Source: DATAFO01 sp046728935 (GTDB lineage: Bacteria > Actinomycetota > Thermoleophilia > Solirubrobacterales > 70-9). Taken from it: a stretch of DNA of 5,803 nt. The notes under the pieces are model-generated. The model saw nothing but the letters and a program-made list of their open reading frames with translations. It had not been told where the DNA came from and made no database searches. Both the position numbers and the translations under genes were made by a program. Shown one piece after another: positions 1-4,632 of this stretch; the stretch's first letter is position 1; every line of letters begins with the position of its first letter. The stretch lies in the NCBI GenBank assembly GCA_046728935.1, contig JBKPFS010000138.1:1-5803 (forward strand). The letters are read 5' to 3'.

Positions 1-640
1 TGCGGCGGCCGATCGCCAGGCCGCCGGGCCCGCGGCGGTCGAAGCGAAAGTCGGTCTCGCGCTCCCAGCGCTCGAGCGCCCACGCTTCGCCGGGCCGGGA
101 GGCGTCGTCGAGGACGATGATCGCGTGGGGCGCGAGCCGCGGCGCGAGCGTCGGGAGCGCCGGGTAGCGCCGCCGCTGGATCTCCGGCTCGCCGGCGGGC
201 GGCCCGTCGACCAGCAGCAGGTCGATGCCCGAGGCGGGCAGCGCGGCGAGCGCTTCGGACGCGTACCACTCGCCGCCCGCGGGCGCGAGCGGGTGCGGGC
301 GCAGGGGCGCGTCGACCAGGTGAGCGACGCCGTCGAGTGCCTCCGTGGCGAGCAGCGAGCGCACCAGCGCGGCCCAGGCGGGGTCGTGCTCGAGGGAGTG
401 AAGCCGGCCACCGCTCTCGCGCAGGGCTCGGGCGAGGACGATCGTGCTCACCCCAGCGCCGCATTCCACCAGCTCCCGCCGGCCCCCGCGAACCTCCAGC
501 GTGAGCGCGGCGAGGGCCTCCGGACGCAGCGACCAGTCGCTCCAGGGGAGACGCTCGTCGGCCGCGATCAGGGCCGGGTCGAGCTCGGCGCACACGGAGC
601 CAGGGTAGGGCGGGCGGCGCAACGCGTCCGACTGGCGCAC
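1..640 (-). CDS. Class I SAM-dependent methyltransferase, C-terminus cut by window edge
   Basis: My reverse-strand translation gives an open frame of about 213 codons from GTG at 640-638 to the left edge with no stop. It carries the marks of a Rossmann-fold SAM methyltransferase: motif I ELVECGAGVST (residues 56-66), an acidic second-strand end SLEHD (82-86), the strand IDLLLVDGPP (139-148), and a late strand IIVLDDA (174-180). The tail GGLAIGRR looks like a closing beta hairpin, so probably only a few residues are missing. The family resembles small methyltransferases related to PF13578. The substrate cannot be read from the sequence. No signal peptide or membrane segment is visible, so it should be cytosolic. 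The start is uncertain: the frame stays open upstream to about 763, no ATG is available, no strong ribosome-binding site precedes GTG 640, and TTG 622 or GTG 595 are alternatives. It is divergent from the csp gene. Confidence 0.82.
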   Translation of the reverse strand, partial: MRQSDALRRPPYPGSVCAELDPALIAADERLPWSDWSLRPEALAALTLEVRGGRRELVECGAGVSTIVLARALRESGGRLHSLEHDPAWAALVRSLLATEALDGVAHLVDAPLRPHPLAPAGGEWYASEALAALPASGIDLLLVDGPPAGEPEIQRRRYPALPTLAPRLAPHAIIVLDDASRPGEAWALERWERETDFRFDRRGPGGLAIGRR

Positions 641-689
641 TCTGTACCGTGCCGCCCCGTAAACCGTGCGAGCAGTTCGCAGGCGCCTG

Positions 690-725
690 CCAGGGCCCTT
701 CGTTCCGCCAGCACCAGGACCCTGG
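690..725 (+). promoter_or_regulatory. Candidate leader hairpin touching the csp ribosome-binding site
   Basis: CCAGGG at 690-695 is the exact reverse complement of CCCTGG at 720-725, giving a 6-bp stem with a 24-nt loop. A competing local hairpin pairs CCAG 714-717 with CTGG 722-725 around a 4-nt loop. Both would occupy the first two G residues of the GGAGG motif at 724-728. Structured leaders that respond to temperature are known for cspA-type genes; any regulatory role here is inference, because such short stems are common in GC-rich DNA. Confidence 0.25.
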
Positions 726-728
726 AGG
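724..728 (+). promoter_or_regulatory. Shine-Dalgarno site of csp
   Basis: GGAGG lies 10 nt before ATG 739 and 13 nt before the adjacent ATG 742. This favours ATG 739 and argues against the upstream in-frame GTG at 649, which would add 30 residues unlike any cold-shock protein. It is the clearest ribosome-binding site in the window. Confidence 0.75.
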
Positions 729-738
729 CGTAATCCAG

Positions 739-933
739 ATGATGACCGGAACAGTGAAGTGGTTCAACGACGAGAAGGGCTTCGGCTTCATCACCCCCGA
801 TGAGCCCGGGCGTGACCTCTTCGTCCATCAGAGCCAGATCGAGGGGGGCACGATCTCCGACGGCGCGAAGGTTGAATTCGAGTCGCAGGAGTCGGACAAG
901 GGCCCCCGGGCGATCAACGTCCGCGCGGTCTAG
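739..933 (+). CDS. CspA-family cold-shock protein (cold-shock domain only)
   Basis: The gene encodes 64 residues, within the usual size of bacterial CspA proteins: a single five-stranded OB-fold that binds single-stranded RNA and DNA and acts as an RNA chaperone in the cytosol. The opening TGTVKWFN (residues 3-10) is the standard first strand. RNP1 is KGFGFI (13-18) and RNP2 is LFVH (27-30), together supplying the aromatic stacking surface. The C-terminus, KGPRAINV (54-61), matches the usual ending. One departure is VHQS (29-32) where many bacterial Csps have VHFS, replacing one aromatic on the binding face; Gln at this spot is also seen in eukaryotic Y-box domains. The gene appears monocistronic, with a strong GGAGG upstream and a hairpin terminator 24 nt after the stop. 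Whether it is cold-induced or constitutive cannot be told. Confidence 0.96.
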   Translation: MMTGTVKWFNDEKGFGFITPDEPGRDLFVHQSQIEGGTISDGAKVEFESQESDKGPRAINVRAV

Positions 934-957
934 CCGCCAGCCGATACTGAACGCTTC

Positions 958-986
958 GAGGGGCGGCGCCGAAGGCGCCGCCCCTC
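958..986. terminator. Bidirectional hairpin terminator between csp and the carboxypeptidase gene
   Basis: GAGGGGCGGCGCC (958-970) and GGCGCCGCCCCTC (974-986) form a perfect 13-bp stem closed by a GAA triloop. It begins 24 nt after the csp stop and ends one base from the stop codon of the convergent carboxypeptidase gene (988-990). The plus-strand tail TTCATTC is only weakly U-rich and the minus-strand tail is not, so it is an I-shaped or weak intrinsic terminator. The convergent position supports the call. Confidence 0.8.
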
Positions 987-987
987 T

Positions 988-2514
988 TCATTCGGCGCCC
1001 GTCTGCGGAGCCGGCTCGAGCCCATAGACGTGGCCGAACTTGTCCCGCAGCTGGGCCAGGAGCGGCCCGGTGTCGAGCCCGCCGCCGAAGACGCGCTCGG
1101 CCATCTCGGCCGGCAGCAGCTTGCCGCCGTGCCGGTAGATCCGCTCCCGCAGGAAGTCGCGCAGGGGCGTCAGCTCGCCGGCGGCGAGCTGACCGTCGAG
1201 GTCGGGCAGCTCCGCATTCGCCAGCTCCCAGAGCTGCCCGGCGACCACGTTGCCGAGCGAGTAGGTGGGGAAGTAGCCGAACGAGCCGGCGGCCCAATGG
1301 ACGTCCTGGAGCACCCCGCTGGCGTCGTCCGGCACCTCGACCCCGAGGTAGGAGCGCATCAGCTCGTTCCACGCCTCGGGCAGCTCCGAGGGCTCGAGGC
1401 GCTCCTCGATCAGCGCCAGCTCGAGCTCGAAGCGCATCGCGATGTGGAGGTTGTAGGTGACCTCGTCGGCCTCGATGCGGATCAGGGAGGGCGCGACCCG
1501 GTTCGAGGCCCGGTAGAGACCCTGGTCGTCGAGCCCGGAGAAGCGATCGGGGAAGAGCTCGGTGAGCAGCGGCCGGATCAGCGCCAGGTAGCCGCGGCTG
1601 CGCCCGACCCAGTTCTCCCACAGGCGGCTCTGGGACTCGTCGAACCCCAGCGAGGCCGAGCGACAAAGCGGCGTCCGCTCGAGCTCCGGGTCGATCCCGT
1701 TCTGGTAGATGGCGTGACCCGCCTCGTGGATCACCGCCCACAGCGCGGCGCCGATGTAGGACGGGTCGTAACGCGTCGTGATCCTCAGGTCCGAGATCGC
1801 GATCCCGCTGGCGAAGGGGTGGACGGTCTCGTCCACGCGCCAGGCGTCGTCCTCGAGCGGCAGTCCCGCGAGGACCTCCTGTGCCAGGCGCCGCTGGGCG
1901 TCGAGCGGGAAGGCGCCGTAGAGCGCTGAGTCGTCGACGGCGTCGGCACGCTCCATGAGCTCGGCGAGGAGCGGCTTGAGGCCGTCTCGAACCGCCGTGA
2001 GCACCGGCTCGACGTCCGCCTTCTTCATCTCCGGCTCGAAGTCGTCGAGCAGGGGGTCGTACGGATGGTCGAAGTCGAAGCACTCGATGTAGCGGCGCTC
2101 GAGCACCATCACGCGCTCGAGGTGGGGGAGGAAGGCGGGGAAGTCCGCGGCCCGCCGCGCGTCGTTCCAGGCGTGTTCGGCGAGCGACGTCGTCCGCGCG
2201 ATCTCGGCGCGCAACTCGGCCGGCACCAGGCGCGCTTTCTCCCACTGGCGCGTCGTGACCCGGACCAGGCTGGCCTCGAAGGAGTCGTAGTCGAGCCCCT
2301 CGACCTCGCCGCGAGCGGCATCCAGCAACCGCCCGAGCTCGTCCGACGACAAGCGCTCGTGGCGAAGCCGCGTCAGCGTGGCGAGCTGCTCAGCACGGGC
2401 GGCGGCGCCCCGCGGCGGCATCTGCGTCCGCTCGTCCCAGGCGAGCAGCGCCCGCGCCCGGCCGAGGTCCGAGATCTCGCCGAGCAGCGCGCGCAGGTCA
2501 TCGATGGCCGTCAT
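988..2514 (-). CDS. M32 family zinc metallocarboxypeptidase (carboxypeptidase Taq type)
   Basis: The 508-residue product has the normal length for peptidase family M32: cytosolic, mostly helical enzymes that remove C-terminal amino acids from peptides with broad specificity, usually as part of peptide turnover. The signature motifs appear in order: HPF (232-234), DLRIT (242-246), the zinc site HEAGH (263-267) with Glu264 as catalytic base, DESQ (292-295) with Glu293 as likely third zinc ligand, IRIEAD (345-350), GVLQDVHW (400-407) and GYFPTYSLGN (413-422). The spacing of 30 residues between His263 and Glu293 agrees with the family. The odd point is Asp292 where the family motif has His (HESQ or HEGQ). 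There is no signal peptide. ATG 2514 fits the family N-terminus but lacks a Shine-Dalgarno sequence; TAGCGT lies 9 nt upstream, so a leaderless transcript is possible. It is convergent with csp and divergent from the FAH gene. Confidence 0.96.
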   Translation of the reverse strand: MTAIDDLRALLGEISDLGRARALLAWDERTQMPPRGAAARAEQLATLTRLRHERLSSDELGRLLDAARGEVEGLDYDSFEASLVRVTTRQWEKARLVPAELRAEIARTTSLAEHAWNDARRAADFPAFLPHLERVMVLERRYIECFDFDHPYDPLLDDFEPEMKKADVEPVLTAVRDGLKPLLAELMERADAVDDSALYGAFPLDAQRRLAQEVLAGLPLEDDAWRVDETVHPFASGIAISDLRITTRYDPSYIGAALWAVIHEAGHAIYQNGIDPELERTPLCRSASLGFDESQSRLWENWVGRSRGYLALIRPLLTELFPDRFSGLDDQGLYRASNRVAPSLIRIEADEVTYNLHIAMRFELELALIEERLEPSELPEAWNELMRSYLGVEVPDDASGVLQDVHWAAGSFGYFPTYSLGNVVAGQLWELANAELPDLDGQLAAGELTPLRDFLRERIYRHGGKLLPAEMAERVFGGGLDTGPLLAQLRDKFGHVYGLEPAPQTGAE

Positions 2515-2604
2515 CGCGGCCGCACGCTAGCGGCTCGGGGCGCGACCGCCCGCCACTCGGCCAATGCTGCCGACGATTGCAAGCGCTGTGCGAACCTCCG
2601 CGCG
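2515..2604. promoter_or_regulatory. Divergent intergenic region (carboxypeptidase / FAH)
   Basis: This 90-bp gap must carry outward promoters for both genes. On the minus strand, TAGCGT (2529-2524) is a possible -10 box 9 nt before the carboxypeptidase ATG, which would suit a nearly leaderless mRNA; no -35 is evident. Nearby are the overlapping palindromes GCGGCCGC (2516-2523) and CGCTAGCG (2525-2532). On the plus strand I find neither a convincing -10 box nor a Shine-Dalgarno sequence before ATG 2605. Confidence 0.35.
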
Positions 2605-3459
2605 ATGCAGCTGGGCAGCTTCCGAGATCCGGACCGTGGCGTCCTCGTGGGGGAGATCGAAGGCGAGCTTGTCCACGTGCTCGAGGCGCCGACGATGCTC
2701 GCCTGGCTCGCCGGGGAGGGCCGGGCGCGGACGGGGGTGGAGCTCGAGGCCGCGAGCCTGAGCGCGCTGGCGCCGGTGCCCGAGCCGCCGAGCCTGCGCG
2801 ACTTCTACTCGTACGAGCGCCACGTGGCCGCCGGCGCCAGGCTCCGGGGCCGGGAGATCGCGGCGTACTGGTACGAGGCGCCGGTCTTCTACTTCTCCAA
2901 CCCGGCCGCGATTCTCGGTCCGGGCGAGCCGCTGCGGCGGCCGGCGAGCACGTCCATGCTCGACTTCGAGCTCGAGATCGCGGCGGTGATCGGGGTCCCA
3001 CCCGGTGGGGGCGACGGCGAGATCGCCGGCTTCACGCTAATGAACGACTGGTCGGCCCGCGACGTCCAGGCGGACGAGACGACCGTCGGCCTCGGCCCCC
3101 ACAAGTCGAAGGACTTCGGCACCAGCCTCGGGCCCTACCTGGTCACCCCGGACGAGCTGCCCTCCGAGGACGGCCGGCTTCGCCTGCGCGCCCGTGTTGA
3201 GGTGAACGGCGAGCAGCTCGCCGAGTCCGACGCCGAAGAGCAGCACTTCCCCTGGCCCGAGATCGTCGCCCACGCGGGACGCGACACGCGCCTTCGGCCC
3301 GGGGACGTGCTGGGGTCGGGCACGCTCGCCGGCTGCTGCCTGCTCGAGCTCGGCCCGCTCCCGGCCGAGGGCAGGCCCGAGGGTCGCTGGATCGAGCCCG
3401 GCGACGTCGTCACGCTCGAGGCGGAGGGCCTGGGGAGGCTCTCCACGCCGGTCGAATAA
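2605..3459 (+). CDS. Fumarylacetoacetate hydrolase (FAH) family protein, short form
   Basis: The 284-residue product has the FAH fold: a metal-dependent enzyme (Mg2+ or Ca2+) that cleaves C-C bonds in 1,3-dicarbonyl or oxo-acid compounds. Residues matching fumarylacetoacetase can be placed by motif: Asp66 and His73 in DFYSYERH (66-73), Glu122 and Glu124 in DFELE (120-124), Asp148 in NDWSARD (147-153), Gln155, Lys169 in KDFGT (169-173), Thr240 in GSGT (237-240), and Glu248. These cover the metal ligands plus the catalytic His and Glu. The N-terminal SH3-like domain of classical fumarylacetoacetase (about 420 residues) is absent. Together with WYEAPVFYFSN (89-99), this places the protein in a group of short bacterial FAH proteins whose substrate is generally not established. 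No homogentisate-pathway gene is adjacent. ATG 2605 fits the family N-terminus, although no Shine-Dalgarno sequence is visible. A permease gene follows 50 bp downstream on the same strand. Confidence 0.93.
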   Translation: MQLGSFRDPDRGVLVGEIEGELVHVLEAPTMLAWLAGEGRARTGVELEAASLSALAPVPEPPSLRDFYSYERHVAAGARLRGREIAAYWYEAPVFYFSNPAAILGPGEPLRRPASTSMLDFELEIAAVIGVPPGGGDGEIAGFTLMNDWSARDVQADETTVGLGPHKSKDFGTSLGPYLVTPDELPSEDGRLRLRARVEVNGEQLAESDAEEQHFPWPEIVAHAGRDTRLRPGDVLGSGTLAGCCLLELGPLPAEGRPEGRWIEPGDVVTLEAEGLGRLSTPVE

Positions 3460-3509
3460 GCGCTGTCAACCCCAGGAACGCGCCCGGTGGCGCCGAATAG
3501 GCGGGCGTG

Positions 3510-4610
3510 ATGTCGGTGATGGCACCCCGGGACCCGCTCGGGCGGGCGGTCCTTCGCACCGTGCTGATCGTGGTCGCGGTGGCGCTGACGCTGTACGTGA
3601 TCTTCCTCCTACGCAGGCCGCTGACCTGGCTCGTGATCGCAGGGTTCCTCGCGATCGCGATGTCGGGGCCGGTGAACCTCCTCAGCCGTCACATGAGGCG
3701 CGGCCTCGCGATCGCGATCGCCTACCTGGTGCTGCTGCTGGTGCCGATCGGGATCGGCGCGGCGCTCATCCCCTCGATTGTCGGCCAGGGCGAGGACCTC
3801 GCCACGATCGTCCCCGAGTACGCCCAGGACGTGACCGACTTCGTCAACGACAACGAGACGCTGTCGAACCTCAACGACAAGTTCGACTTCACGACCGAGA
3901 TCGAGAACGCCGCGGCCGACGCGCCGAGCAAGATCGGCGACGCGGCGGGGACCCTTCGCGACATCGGGATCGGGGTCGTGAACAGGGTCTTCGCCACGAT
4001 CACGATCCTGATCCTCAGCATCTTCATGGTCGCCGGCGGGCCGCGCTGGCTGGAGGCCCTGGTGCGATCGCAGCCGCCCGACCGAGCCGAGCGGCTCGAA
4101 CGGGCGCTTCGCCACATGGCGAACGCGATCGGCAATTACGTCGGAGGCGTGCTCCTCCAGGCCACGGTGGCGGCGGTGCTGGCCTTCATCGTCCTCAGCA
4201 TCCTCGGGGCGCCGTTCGCCGGCGCGCTGGCGCTCGTGATCTTCTACTTCGACCTGATCCCGGTCGTGGGCGCGACGATCGCCGCGGTGATCGTCGGCCT
4301 CGTGATGCTGTTCGTAAAGTTCCCCGTCGGCCTGATCATCTGGATCGTCTACGCGATCGTCTACCAGCAGGTCGAGAACTACGTGATCCAGCCGCAGATC
4401 CAGCGGCGGGCGGTCGCCGTGGAGCCCTTCATCGTCCTCGTCGCGGTGCTCTGCGGCTCGACGCTGTTCGGCATCATGGGAGCGATCCTCGCCATTCCCA
4501 CGGCGGCGTCGATCCAGATCGCGGTCCGCGAGTACATCCTCTACCGCCGCGAGGTAGTGCTCGGCACCGCCCCCACCGAGGGCATGCCCCCGACGGAGTC
4601 GACCGCCTGA
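3510..4610 (+). CDS. AI-2E family transporter (PF01594, UPF0118-type permease)
   Basis: The 366-residue integral membrane protein has about eight hydrophobic segments, near residues 14-34, 38-51, 65-90, 155-175, 212-233, 235-263, 270-286 and 302-335. A soluble, acidic stretch lies between the third and fourth (about 93-150). This is the layout of the AI-2E exporter family, which includes E. coli TqsA (autoinducer-2 export) and PerM, and Na+/H+ antiporter-like members elsewhere. Diagnostic motifs are FDLIPVVGA (247-255), QQVENYVIQPQI (286-297) and FGIMGAILAIP (320-330). The transported substrate is unknown, and AI-2 should not be assumed. ATG 3510 is preferred; GTG 3507 and ATG 3519 are in frame and close by. 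GGCGGG at 3500-3505 is a weak, closely spaced ribosome-binding site. It may be cotranscribed with the FAH gene, but there is no clear functional link. Confidence 0.93.
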   Translation: MSVMAPRDPLGRAVLRTVLIVVAVALTLYVIFLLRRPLTWLVIAGFLAIAMSGPVNLLSRHMRRGLAIAIAYLVLLLVPIGIGAALIPSIVGQGEDLATIVPEYAQDVTDFVNDNETLSNLNDKFDFTTEIENAAADAPSKIGDAAGTLRDIGIGVVNRVFATITILILSIFMVAGGPRWLEALVRSQPPDRAERLERALRHMANAIGNYVGGVLLQATVAAVLAFIVLSILGAPFAGALALVIFYFDLIPVVGATIAAVIVGLVMLFVKFPVGLIIWIVYAIVYQQVENYVIQPQIQRRAVAVEPFIVLVAVLCGSTLFGIMGAILAIPTAASIQIAVREYILYRREVVLGTAPTEGMPPTESTA

Positions 4611-4630
4611 GCCCGGCGGGGGGCGGGCTC
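4609..4630. terminator. Candidate GC-rich hairpin in the convergent gap
   Basis: GAGCCCG (4609-4615) pairs with CGGGCTC (4624-4630) around an 8-nt G-rich loop; a G-U and a C-G pair could extend the stem to 9 bp. It overlaps the permease stop codon (4608-4610) and ends 2 nt before the stop codon of the convergent ferritin-like gene. There is no U-tract, so strength is doubtful. Position is the main support. Confidence 0.45.
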
Positions 4631-4632
4631 GG

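Larger units (their letters stand above)
641..738. promoter_or_regulatory. Divergent intergenic region (methyltransferase / csp)
   Basis: This 98-bp gap separates two divergent genes and so must hold their promoters or leaders. A TANNNT-type -10 candidate, TACCGT at 645-650, faces csp, but I see no convincing -35 at normal spacing. The gap contains a perfect 12-bp palindrome, GCAGGCGCCTGC, at 679-690, which could be an operator half or a leader hairpin. Assignment as a regulatory region rests on gene arrangement; no promoter is identified with confidence. Confidence 0.4.

Noticed and set aside
649..738. A 30-codon N-terminal extension of the cold-shock protein from GTG 649.
   Set aside because: It resembles no cold-shock protein, and GGAGG at 724-728 points to ATG 739.
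914..2245. A 443-codon minus-strand frame overlapping the carboxypeptidase gene.
   Set aside because: It is the same strand in a shifted frame and translates to Arg/Ala/Pro-rich sequence without motifs. The M32 frame explains the region.
2065..2604. An in-frame extension of 180 codons upstream of the FAH start.
   Set aside because: The extension runs antisense through the carboxypeptidase gene and has no recognisable domain. The FAH family N-terminus begins naturally at ATG 2605.
3481..3507. A 6-bp inverted repeat (CGCCCG / CGGGCG) before the permease start, considered as a terminator or attenuator.
   Set aside because: The stem is short with a 15-nt loop and no U-tract, and such repeats are frequent at this GC content. 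Not strong enough to list as a feature.
3651..4071. Four GCGATCGC octamers in the permease gene (3651, 3708, 3714, 4064), like the cyanobacterial HIP1 repeat.
   Set aside because: They arise mainly from Ile-Ala codon pairs (ATC with GCG/GCC) in membrane segments. Nothing else in the window suggests a cyanobacterium or a repeat family.
2605..4610. The FAH and permease genes as a catabolic operon that imports and degrades one substrate.
   Set aside because: Same strand and a 50-bp gap permit cotranscription, but AI-2E family proteins are not known partners of FAH enzymes and no other pathway gene is present.
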